From Actinomycetota bacterium (GTDB taxonomy: Bacteria > Actinomycetota > Thermoleophilia > Gaiellales > Gaiellaceae): DNA of 40,164 nt. The stretch covers positions 1-40,164 of the forward strand of contig JACCXX010000053.1 in NCBI GenBank assembly GCA_013696805.1, read 5' to 3'. The notes beneath the pieces are model-generated. The model was not told the origin of the DNA and ran no database searches. It saw nothing but the letters and a program-made list of their open reading frames with translations. Made by a program: the position numbers and the translations under genes. This document shows, piece by piece, positions 32,850 to 40,164 of this stretch (positions within the stretch are counted from its first letter, which is position 1; each line of letters starts with the position of its first letter).

Positions 32850-32939
32850 CTAGTGCCAACGGCCGAAGAAGAAGACGAGCAGGACGCCTGCGCCCACGAC
32901 GCCGGCTCCGATCGCGACCACGTTGAGGAAGGTGACCAC
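32850..32939 (-). CDS. Very small TM peptide (29 aa)
   Basis: GTG overlapping the metallopeptidase stop; MVTFLNVVAIGAGVVGAGVLLVFFFGRWH*. Confidence 0.45.
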   Translation of the reverse strand: MVTFLNVVAIGAGVVGAGVLLVFFFGRWH

Positions 32940-33271
32940 TATTCGTACCCGAGCTCGCCGAGGCGGGACTCGTCGATCCCGAAGTAATGCGCGAGCTCGT
33001 GCAGGACGGTGATCCGGATCTCGCGCCGCAGCTCGTCTGGATCGGCGAACGCTTCCTCGAGGGGCCGCTGGTAGATCGTGATCGTCGCCGGCGGGCTCGG
33101 CCCGAAGGAGGAGCGCTCGGTCAGCGGAACGCCGTGGAACGAGCCGAAGATGTCGCGGTCCCCCGGGTCTTCGTCCTCGACGACGACGACGACGTTCTCG
33201 AGCCCCTTTGCCAGGTCCAGCGGCACCAGGTCGAGGGCGGCTCGGATCTGCTCCTCGAAGTCCTCTGCCAT
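32939..33271 (-). CDS. Minimal zincin metallopeptidase family protein
   Basis: LENVVVVVEDEDPGD...ITIYQRPLEEAFADPDELRREIRITVLHELAHYFGIDESRLGELGY: HExxH and downstream D/E. Confidence 0.88.
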   Translation of the reverse strand: MAEDFEEQIRAALDLVPLDLAKGLENVVVVVEDEDPGDRDIFGSFHGVPLTERSSFGPSPPATITIYQRPLEEAFADPDELRREIRITVLHELAHYFGIDESRLGELGYE

Positions 33272-33975
33272 CAGTGGTGGGAGGGTCGTAACGGCCTTCG
33301 CCCGGCCGCGAAGACGTACACGAGCAGCATTCCGAAGACGAAACCTCCGATATGCGCGAAGAACGCGACACCGCCACCGGCCTCAGGGTGCGTCAGCGAG
33401 ACCCCGCCCTCCCAGAGCTGGAAGAGGAACCAGAAGCCGAGGAAGAGGAAGGCCGGGACCTCGGGGAAGAAGATGATGATCATGAAGATCAGGACGCGGA
33501 CACGCGCGTGCGGCAGCAGCAGGAGGTAGGCGCCGAGCACACCGGACACAGCGCCGCTCGCGCCCAGGTTCGGAATTGCCCCCTCTGCGGGCGTGCTCGT
33601 CTGGAGCGTGACCGCCGTCTGCAGGGCGGTCGCCGCGAAGCCGGCCCCGAGGTAGAAGACCAGGTACTTGACCCTGCCCATGGTGTCCTCGACGTTGTTG
33701 CCGAAGATCCAGAGGAACAGCATGTTGCCCCCTATGTGGAGCCAGTCGCCGTGCATGAACATCGAGGTGACCGAGGTGAGGGGCCAGTCCTCACCGACGG
33801 CGCCGCCCGGGAGGCACGAGTCGTCGAACTCGCACGGCTGGTAGGCCAGCTCCCGTGCGGAGGCGTCGAGATCGGGGAGTTGGTAGAAGATCCAGACGGC
33901 GGCGTTCACCGCGATCAGGAGCACGGTGACGATCGGGAAGTGCCTGGTCGGGACGTTGTCCTTGAGGGGGAGCAC
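33271..33975 (-). CDS. Rhomboid family intramembrane serine protease
   Basis: PIVTVLLIAVNAAVWIF, TSMFMHGDWLHIGGNMLFLWIFGNNVED, GASGAVSGVLGAY (catalytic Ser), AHIGGFVFG (catalytic His). Confidence 0.94.
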   Translation of the reverse strand: MLPLKDNVPTRHFPIVTVLLIAVNAAVWIFYQLPDLDASARELAYQPCEFDDSCLPGGAVGEDWPLTSVTSMFMHGDWLHIGGNMLFLWIFGNNVEDTMGRVKYLVFYLGAGFAATALQTAVTLQTSTPAEGAIPNLGASGAVSGVLGAYLLLLPHARVRVLIFMIIIFFPEVPAFLFLGFWFLFQLWEGGVSLTHPEAGGGVAFFAHIGGFVFGMLLVYVFAAGRRPLRPSHH

Positions 33976-34935
33976 CTACGCGATCGTGAGCGCCATCAGC
34001 GCTTTCTGTGCGTGGAGGCGGTTCTCGGCCTCGTCCCACACCGCCGACTGTGGCCCGTAGAGCACGTCCTCGGTGATCTCCTCGCCGTAGTGCGCAGGCA
34101 GGCAGTGCAAGACGATTGCGTCGTCGGCGGCAAGTTTCAGCAGCTCGCTGTCGATGCGATAGGCCGCGAGGTCGCCGCGCCGCTTCTCCGCCTCGTCCTC
34201 CTGGCCCATGCTCGTCCAGACATCGGTGTACACGGCATCGGCGTCACGCGCGGCCTCCTGCGGGTCGGAGACGAGCTCGACGGTTCCGCCCATCTGCACG
34301 GCTGCGCGGCGCGCGGCCGTGACGGCGTTGGCGTCTGGCTCGTAGCCCGGCGGCGTCGCCGCGACGAAACGCATCCCGAAGCGGGCCGCGCCCACCATCA
34401 GCGACACACAGACGTTGTTGCCGTCTCCGAGATAGGCGAGGCGGGTCCCGGAGAGGCGGCCCAACTTCTCTCGAATCGTCATCAGGTCGGCGAGCGCCTG
34501 GCACGGATGCGCGTAATCCGTGAGCCCGTTGATGACCGGGATGTCCGCGTGCTCGGCGAGCTCCTCGACGTCGTCCTGCGCGAACGCGCGGATCATGATC
34601 GCGTCGAGATAGCGGGAGAGCACGACCCCGGTGTCCCTGATCGTCTCCCCGCGGCCGAGCTGGAGATCGTTCGCCGCGAGGTAGAGGCCGCGGCCGCCGA
34701 GCTGGGCGATCCCGACCTCGAACGAGACGCGCGTCCGCGTCGAGGGCTTCTGGAAGATCATCCCGAGCGTTCGCCCGGGGAGCAGCTCGTGCGGCTCTCC
34801 CTGCTGCTGGAGCTCCTTCAGGCTGTCAGCAACGTCGAGCACGGTCTTCAGCTCTTCCGTGTTCCAGCTGCCGAGGCGCGTGAAGTCGCGTCCCTTGAGG
34901 TGTTGAGGAACCTCGATCATCGCGCGAGGCCGCAT
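33976..34935 (-). CDS. argF: Ornithine carbamoyltransferase
   Basis: KPSTRTRVSFE, HPCQALADL, YLGDGNNVC, DVWTSMGQE, HCLPAHYGEEI. Confidence 0.93.
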   Translation of the reverse strand: MRPRAMIEVPQHLKGRDFTRLGSWNTEELKTVLDVADSLKELQQQGEPHELLPGRTLGMIFQKPSTRTRVSFEVGIAQLGGRGLYLAANDLQLGRGETIRDTGVVLSRYLDAIMIRAFAQDDVEELAEHADIPVINGLTDYAHPCQALADLMTIREKLGRLSGTRLAYLGDGNNVCVSLMVGAARFGMRFVAATPPGYEPDANAVTAARRAAVQMGGTVELVSDPQEAARDADAVYTDVWTSMGQEDEAEKRRGDLAAYRIDSELLKLAADDAIVLHCLPAHYGEEITEDVLYGPQSAVWDEAENRLHAQKALMALTIA

Positions 34936-34952
34936 GCTAGCGCCGTTCTGTA

Positions 34953-35585
34953 TCAGGGAGCGGCGGCTTCGAATCCTGCTTCGTCGAGCAGGCCGCGCAG
35001 CCGTTGCAGGCCTGCGAACATCCGGCTCTTGATCGTACCTAGAGGCTCGCCGAGTAGATCCGCAAGCTCCGACTGGGTGTAGCCGCCGTAGTAGGCGAGC
35101 TCGATCGCCTCACGCTGCTCCGGTGGGAGTTGCCGGAGCGCCTCCTGGACGACCTCGCGTTTCGACCGCCGTTCGACAGCCTCGTCCGCGCCCGGCCCCG
35201 TAGGCACCGGCGCCGCTTCCGCGGGCTCGGTTCGGCGGCGCTCCTCACGTCGTACGAGATCGACGGAGCGCCGGTGCACGAAGGTGAGAATCCATGTGCT
35301 TGCCTTGGCACGTCGCCGGTCGAAGCGGTCGGCGGAGCGCCAGACCTGGAGGAAGGCCTCCTGGACGGCGTCCTCAGCCAGCGCAGCATCACGCAACACG
35401 CGCAGGGCAAGCCCGTAAGCGACGCGGCCGAAGCGGTCGTAGAGCTCCGCGAGCGCGGTCTCGTCAGAACGCGCGACGGCGCCGAGTAGCGCCTCGTCTG
35501 AAAGTTGTGCGGCGGCAGGCACGAGCTCAGGTCTGTTGGCTCTCCTCCGTGAACCCACATCGAGTCCCAGTTCGGCCGTGCACAT
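34953..35585 (-). CDS. ECF-type RNA polymerase sigma factor (SigK-like)
   Basis: YDRFGRVAYGLALRVLRDAALAEDAVQEAFLQVWRSADRFD...WILTFVHRRSVDLVRREERRR; LPPEQREAIELAYYGGYTQSELADLLGEPLGTIKSRMFAGLQRLR. Confidence 0.94.
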   Translation of the reverse strand: MCTAELGLDVGSRRRANRPELVPAAAQLSDEALLGAVARSDETALAELYDRFGRVAYGLALRVLRDAALAEDAVQEAFLQVWRSADRFDRRRAKASTWILTFVHRRSVDLVRREERRRTEPAEAAPVPTGPGADEAVERRSKREVVQEALRQLPPEQREAIELAYYGGYTQSELADLLGEPLGTIKSRMFAGLQRLRGLLDEAGFEAAAP

Positions 35586-35588
35586 GAC

Positions 35589-36293
35589 TCAAACCGATTC
35601 CGAGCGCACGAGCACCCGCCCCGTGGGCTGCGGTGCCCCGCCGCCTTGCTCGAGCGTCACTCCGACCTGCTCGTCGACGGACACCGGTTGGTCGAGGAGG
35701 ATTGGGGCGCAACCGGCCGTCCCGCCGCGGAACAGTCCGGCCGGCCTGTATGTCCTGTCCTTGATCACCCACGCTTCGTACGTCTTTCCCTTCGGCGCCG
35801 CCTCCAAGCCGCAGACAACCAGGGCGGCGGCGCCGTCGTCGTCCACCAGCAGTCCGCCCTGAGCGCCTCTGATCTTCACGACCTTGGCGTCACCGCCGAG
35901 GATCTGCGAAATGTCGGACAGCTCCGCATTCGCCGACCGCTGCCGGTCGAGGTCGCGAGAGAGCGAGTTCGCCCACAGCCCGACGCCAATGGCTACAACG
36001 GCGGCGGCGGCCGCTGCGGCGGCGGTCACCGGGAGGAGCCAGCGGCGGCGCGGGAACTGAATGATCTTGGCGCCGTTCTCGGAGCGTGCCGCCTCCAGGA
36101 TCCGCTCGCGCAACCCGGCCGGCGGCTCGGTGCTCTCGCCGTAAGCGAGGGCAATCGTCGCCTCCTGCAGATCGGCCAACTGCTCTTGGCAATCTGCGCA
36201 CTCGTCGAGGTGGCGTTCGAAGGCGTCGTGGTCTGCGGGCTCGAGCGCGTCGAGCGCGTATGGAGCTACGAGGTCGTGAAGTTGATGATTCAT
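35589..36293 (-). CDS. RskA-like transmembrane anti-sigma factor
   Basis: Zinc anti-sigma motif HLDECADCQEQL, central TM (LLPVTAAAAAAAAVVAIGVGLW), RskA-type C-terminus (APKGKTYEAWVIKDRTYRPAGLFRGG). Confidence 0.92.
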   Translation of the reverse strand: MNHQLHDLVAPYALDALEPADHDAFERHLDECADCQEQLADLQEATIALAYGESTEPPAGLRERILEAARSENGAKIIQFPRRRWLLPVTAAAAAAAAVVAIGVGLWANSLSRDLDRQRSANAELSDISQILGGDAKVVKIRGAQGGLLVDDDGAAALVVCGLEAAPKGKTYEAWVIKDRTYRPAGLFRGGTAGCAPILLDQPVSVDEQVGVTLEQGGGAPQPTGRVLVRSESV

Positions 36294-36335
36294 GGGCAAA
36301 AGTGATTCGACTTACTGTCCGATACGGTTTGAAGT

Positions 36336-37082
36336 CTAGAAATAGTAGGGCACTAGCTCCTGGGCCCCGAGTGCGTACCACGCTCCGAAAACGAGGCTCA
36401 CGAGCCCGAGGACCGGGGCGAGACGTCCATACGAGCGGCTGATTGGATTCGAGGTGAGCGTGATCCCGAGTCCGGTCGTCAACAAGGTCATCGAGACGGC
36501 CGTGAAGAAGGCGAGGATTCCGAGCGCGGCCACAGCCACGAGCTTTCCGTCGATCGTGCTGATCAGCAGGATCCCGACGCCAGCGCTGCCGCCCATTCCG
36601 TGGAGCAGGCCGATCGAGAAGGCCTGGAGCGGTGACCGCGCGCGCGCCGGGTGCTGGTGAGCATGCGAGGAGCTCCTTTCGTGCGAATGGAGGTGAACGT
36701 GCCGGTCTTCTGCGTGGTCGTGCGCATGCGCGTGCAGAGCGCCGCGGCGCCAGCGAATCAGCAGCCAGACAGCGAGGCCCACGATCAGGATTCCGACCGC
36801 GGTCTCGGCCCCTCGCTGCACGGCGTCCGGCAGAAAGGCGCTGTAGAGGACGATCGGCAATCCGAAGGCGAAGAGCGTGACCGCATGACCGAGGCCCCAA
36901 GCGACGCCGAGACGGGCCGCATCGCGCGCACGGCTTCCCTTCGTTGCAAGCAAGGTTGTGACAGCTGCCAGGTGGTCGGGATCGGTCGCGTGTCGCAAAC
37001 CGAGCAGCACGGCGACCGCGAGCACGACGACAAGCGACGCGCCGTCGGAGAACGAAGCGAGATGGTCATCGAGACCGAACAT
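36336..37082 (-). CDS. NicO-type nickel/cobalt transporter-like protein with His-rich loop
   Basis: LLGLRHATDPDHLAAVTTLL (HxxxxDH), HAHAHDHAEDRHVHLHSHERSSSHAHQH, GLLHGMGGSAGVGIL. Confidence 0.83.
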   Translation of the reverse strand: MFGLDDHLASFSDGASLVVVLAVAVLLGLRHATDPDHLAAVTTLLATKGSRARDAARLGVAWGLGHAVTLFAFGLPIVLYSAFLPDAVQRGAETAVGILIVGLAVWLLIRWRRGALHAHAHDHAEDRHVHLHSHERSSSHAHQHPARARSPLQAFSIGLLHGMGGSAGVGILLISTIDGKLVAVAALGILAFFTAVSMTLLTTGLGITLTSNPISRSYGRLAPVLGLVSLVFGAWYALGAQELVPYYF

Positions 37083-38413
37083 CAGAGCACCTCCGGTAGG
37101 GCGTTCAGGGTGATGCCGACTCCGACCGCCAGGATCACGAGCGCGCTGACTGCGGGGAGGGCGTTGACCAGGGGGCCGTCGAGCCGGAGGCGCCCGAAGA
37201 CGCGGCGGGCCAGGACGGCGACGAGGCCGATTGCGGTGATGGTCGCGGCGAGGCCGACGCTGAACGCCACGATCAGGGCGAGACCGAGGCCGATGCGATG
37301 GAGGGCAATCGCCGACAGCAAGACGACGAGCGCCGAGGGGCACGGAAGCAGGCCGGCGGCGACGCCGACGCCGAGGAGGCCGCCGCGCCCATAGCCGTTG
37401 TCGTGGCTGTGTTCGTGGCCGTGGTGGTGGTGCCCCTGGTGATGAGCCCGCCGATGCCGAAGGCGCTTCAGGAGCACCGAGGCGCCGACCGCGACGACCA
37501 ACAGGCCCGAGGTCAGCGTGAGCCACGGATACAGCCGTTCCGGGACGATGAACTGCGACAGGGCCAGGGTGATTAGGCCAATCGCGAAGACGCCCACCGT
37601 GTGGGAGACCGTGACGATCAGCCCGAGCGCAACCGCATGGCGAGGTCGGCCGCGGGAGCCGACGAGGTAGCCGGCGACGATCGCCTTGCCGTGACCCGGG
37701 GTCAAAGCATGCGCGGCTCCCCAGAAGGCCGCGATGAGAAGGGAGAGCAGAATGACACCGAGTCCGAGGTCCTCTCGCGCGATGAGGCTTGCGAAGCCTC
37801 CGGAGGAGCTGCGCACCGTAGGCGCCTCACCGAGCGCGGGCGGCTCACCGGCGCCGGAGCCGAGCGTAACCGCAGCAGTCCCGTATTCGACGTTGAGGGG
37901 CTCCTTGAGCAGATCTCGCGGGTACCTCCGCAACTCGTCGCTCACGCTGCGAGAACTGACGCTTGCCGACTCGATTCGCGCCCCTCGACTCGCGCGCACG
38001 ATGACCTCTTCCCAGCCGATTCGCGAGCCGAACGACTTGTCGCGGAAGCGCAGCGAGCGGCCGCTCAGGTTCGACTCGTAGACCGCCTCGAAGCGGAGTG
38101 TCTTCAGCCCTCCGGCCCCCGGGCGGAACGCGACCGAGGAGTCCAGGAGCCGAAGAGAAGCGCGCTTCCCGTCAACGTGGAGCTGGAGGCTTTCGGCGAG
38201 CTCCCTCGCGTATCCGGCCCGCCGAACCCGTTTCCCCTCCTGGAACGTCGGGATCTCAGCGAGGTCGAGAACCTGTTTGACGTAAATCGTCTCGCCCGAC
38301 ACTTCGACGGCGCTGAAGCGGTTGACCGTGAAGTTCCCGAGGGGGTGCGCGAACGCGTCCGCAGAAATGACGAGCGCGCCTAGCAGTGTGACGAAAACGA
38401 CGAAACGCTTCAT
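37082..38413 (-). CDS. NicO-type nickel/cobalt transporter with N-terminal extracytoplasmic domain
   Basis: Signal peptide then HPLGNFTVNRFSAVEV; GAAHALTPGHGKAIVAGYLVGSRG; HHQGHHHHGHEHSHDNGYG; GLLPCPSALVVLLSAIALHR. Confidence 0.85.
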   Translation of the reverse strand: MKRFVVFVTLLGALVISADAFAHPLGNFTVNRFSAVEVSGETIYVKQVLDLAEIPTFQEGKRVRRAGYARELAESLQLHVDGKRASLRLLDSSVAFRPGAGGLKTLRFEAVYESNLSGRSLRFRDKSFGSRIGWEEVIVRASRGARIESASVSSRSVSDELRRYPRDLLKEPLNVEYGTAAVTLGSGAGEPPALGEAPTVRSSSGGFASLIAREDLGLGVILLSLLIAAFWGAAHALTPGHGKAIVAGYLVGSRGRPRHAVALGLIVTVSHTVGVFAIGLITLALSQFIVPERLYPWLTLTSGLLVVAVGASVLLKRLRHRRAHHQGHHHHGHEHSHDNGYGRGGLLGVGVAAGLLPCPSALVVLLSAIALHRIGLGLALIVAFSVGLAATITAIGLVAVLARRVFGRLRLDGPLVNALPAVSALVILAVGVGITLNALPEVL

Positions 38414-39726
38414 GACGCGTACCTCCTGGCGACGGGCGCCCAGACGAGGGAAAAGTGGGGGTTGGTGTCGATCGCCCTGGCGAACCAGCCGCGAGCAGCG
38501 TCGCTTCGGCCCAGGCAGCGCTCAATCATTCCGCGGTGAAAGAACTTCGAGGCATCGAGGGAGCCGAGCCGGAGCGCGCGGCGTGAATAGCCGAGCGCCT
38601 CCTGGCAGTGGCCGTTTCGCGTCAGCGCCCAGGCCAGGACGTCGTCGGCTTCGATGCTCGGCCGCTCACGGTGCGCTCTGCGGGCGGAGACGAGCGACTG
38701 CCGCAAGCGACGGCCGTGGTCGACGTTGAAGAGTGCGATCTCGAGGTCGGTGCGTACGCCGTTTGCGCGGAGCAGCTGCTCGATGGCGCCGACGAGCGCG
38801 AACTGGTCGCGTGCCTCGCGCTGGCGGCCGGCGGCAAGCTGGAGATCGCCGAGGGTTGCGACGAACTGCGGAAGCGGAGTCTGCTCGGTCGCTTGGCTCG
38901 CAAGCGCTACTCCTCGCTCGAGGTGACCGTCTGCCGCCTCGACGCGAGCGAGCCCGTCCAGCGCGAAGGCGTAGCCGGGGAACGCGCGGAGGGCGGCGCG
39001 AAAGTGTCTGCCCGCCTTCCCGACCTGCCCCTGGGCGAAGGCCAGCTTGCCGAGCTCGGTGTGCGTCCAGGCTGTCGGCTCGGGCTGGCCACCCGTGGCG
39101 TCGAGTGCGAGGTTCATCGCCTGCTCGGCCGCACGGGGCCGGCCGAGCAGCTCGCGTGCGTAGGACACCCTCGCATAGGCGCCGAGGCTCGGCTTCAGCT
39201 CGGCCATCCGGTCAAAGGTGCGAAACGCCTGCTCGTAACGGCCCAGCTCGATGAGTGCGTCGCCGACGACGCCGTAGTTTCGTGCCGAGTACGGGGCGAG
39301 CCGTTGCGCACGGCGGCCGAGCGCGAGCGCGCGGCGGAAATCGTGTCGGGCGAGCGCCAACGAGCCGAGCGCGCCCAGCGTGAGCGGGTCCCGGGGGGCA
39401 AGGGCCAGCGAGCGGCGCAGAGCGCGGTCGCTACGCGAGTAGAAGTCGGCGCTGCCGGTCTCACGCGCCCGCTGCTGGTAGGCGAGGCCGAGCAGCGTGA
39501 ACGAGCGTGAGTCGTCGGGTTCGGAGCGCAGCTTGTCCTGAAGCGAGCGGATGAGGCCGGCCGTGTCGCCGGCGGCGAAACCGGCCTCGAGCCGATCGCC
39601 CGTCGGGCCAGCCACAAGGGGTCCGGCGGCGGCGGGCTCTCCCGAGTTGCGGAGAGCGCCACCGGCGAGTAGGACGGTGGCGGCGAGCGCCGCCACCGTC
39701 CCTGCGAGTGCGAGTCGTTTTCGCAT
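38410..39726 (-). CDS. Secreted/periplasmic TPR-repeat protein
   Basis: Signal-like N-terminus; multiple TPRs (FTLLGLAYQQRAR, LGALGSLALARHDFRRALALGRRAQRLAP, YGVVGDALIELGRYEQAFRTFDRMAELKP). Confidence 0.88.
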   Translation of the reverse strand: MRKRLALAGTVAALAATVLLAGGALRNSGEPAAAGPLVAGPTGDRLEAGFAAGDTAGLIRSLQDKLRSEPDDSRSFTLLGLAYQQRARETGSADFYSRSDRALRRSLALAPRDPLTLGALGSLALARHDFRRALALGRRAQRLAPYSARNYGVVGDALIELGRYEQAFRTFDRMAELKPSLGAYARVSYARELLGRPRAAEQAMNLALDATGGQPEPTAWTHTELGKLAFAQGQVGKAGRHFRAALRAFPGYAFALDGLARVEAADGHLERGVALASQATEQTPLPQFVATLGDLQLAAGRQREARDQFALVGAIEQLLRANGVRTDLEIALFNVDHGRRLRQSLVSARRAHRERPSIEADDVLAWALTRNGHCQEALGYSRRALRLGSLDASKFFHRGMIERCLGRSDAARGWFARAIDTNPHFSLVWAPVARRYAS

Positions 39727-39745
39727 TGCCTCGCGACCTCCGTCC

Positions 39746-40164
39746 CTACGGCTGAGGAGGATTGTCGTGTTGCCGATTGCGGCCGTCAGAAGGCGTTCCC
39801 AGGTAGGGGAAGCCCGCCGTCAGTGCCGCGTCGTCCGTATTGACGCCGTCACCGATGCGGTTGGCGACGTAGTTCGCTCCGCCGACCACGCGGACCGCGA
39901 TGTCCGTCACGTCGTCTTTTGGCCGGCGTCCGTTCGGCCAGGCAGCCGGATCGGGTGCCGGTGTGGCCAACGGGCCCATGCGCCGCTGTGCAGCGAAAGC
40001 CGTGGGCGCCACTGCCAGGTTCAGCCGGAGCAGCTCGGAGAGCCGCCGGTCACCCGGCTGGTACTTGAGCAGCAGGTCGACCAGGTCCTCGCGACCCGTC
40101 GTCTCGGCGGGTACGCCGAACACGAGTTGGAGGGCGAGGGCGAGCCGCGGGTTGACGTAATAGT
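39746..40164 (-). CDS. DUF4331 family protein, C-terminal part (start outside window)
   Basis: ELLRLNLAVAPT...WPNGRRPKDDVTDIAVRVVGGANYVANRIGDGVNTDDAALTAGFPYLGTPSDG, characteristic of the DUF4331 C-terminus; the frame stays open to the window edge. Confidence 0.82.
   Translation of the reverse strand, partial: YYVNPRLALALQLVFGVPAETTGREDLVDLLLKYQPGDRRLSELLRLNLAVAPTAFAAQRRMGPLATPAPDPAAWPNGRRPKDDVTDIAVRVVGGANYVANRIGDGVNTDDAALTAGFPYLGTPSDGRNRQHDNPPQP

Noticed and set aside
33352-35082. 576-aa plus-strand ORF
   Set aside because: Antisense to the clearly identified rhomboid and argF genes; Arg/Glu/Val-rich shadow translation typical of high-GC DNA.

Overview
High-GC bacterial chromosome segment, probably an actinobacterium (Thermoleophilia-like; lineage is inferred from gene order and codon bias, not tested). 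The left half is mostly conserved core: valS 3' end, folC, ndk, a methyltransferase, maf, mreBCD-mrdA-rodA, an RNase E/G gene, rplU-rpmA-obgE-nadD, a convergent rsfS and tRNA-Ala(GGC). The middle holds a large secreted protein with about 8 FN3-like repeats, a nitrilase-type hydrolase, small secreted and membrane proteins, sucA, and a GAF/GGDEF diguanylate cyclase. The right half has BON and DUF6328-type proteins, rsgA, a cyclic-nucleotide-binding-domain protein, tRNA-Ala(TGC), and a long minus-strand gene run: DUF4331 - TPR - two His-rich NicO-type transporters - RskA-like anti-sigma - ECF sigma - argF - rhomboid - metallopeptidase - tiny TM peptide. That run is the best candidate for an undescribed functional system. 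Other points of interest are mutually exclusive hairpins before the repeat protein, a leader ORF and hairpins before rsgA, a MarR-like palindrome, a SigB-like promoter before the BON gene, a start-codon-proximal hairpin at rplU, triplicated basic motifs in the RNase E/G tails, and palindromes inside maf and rsgA. No CRISPR array, rRNA, transposase or prophage was recognised. All family calls come from reading motifs by eye; no database search was run.
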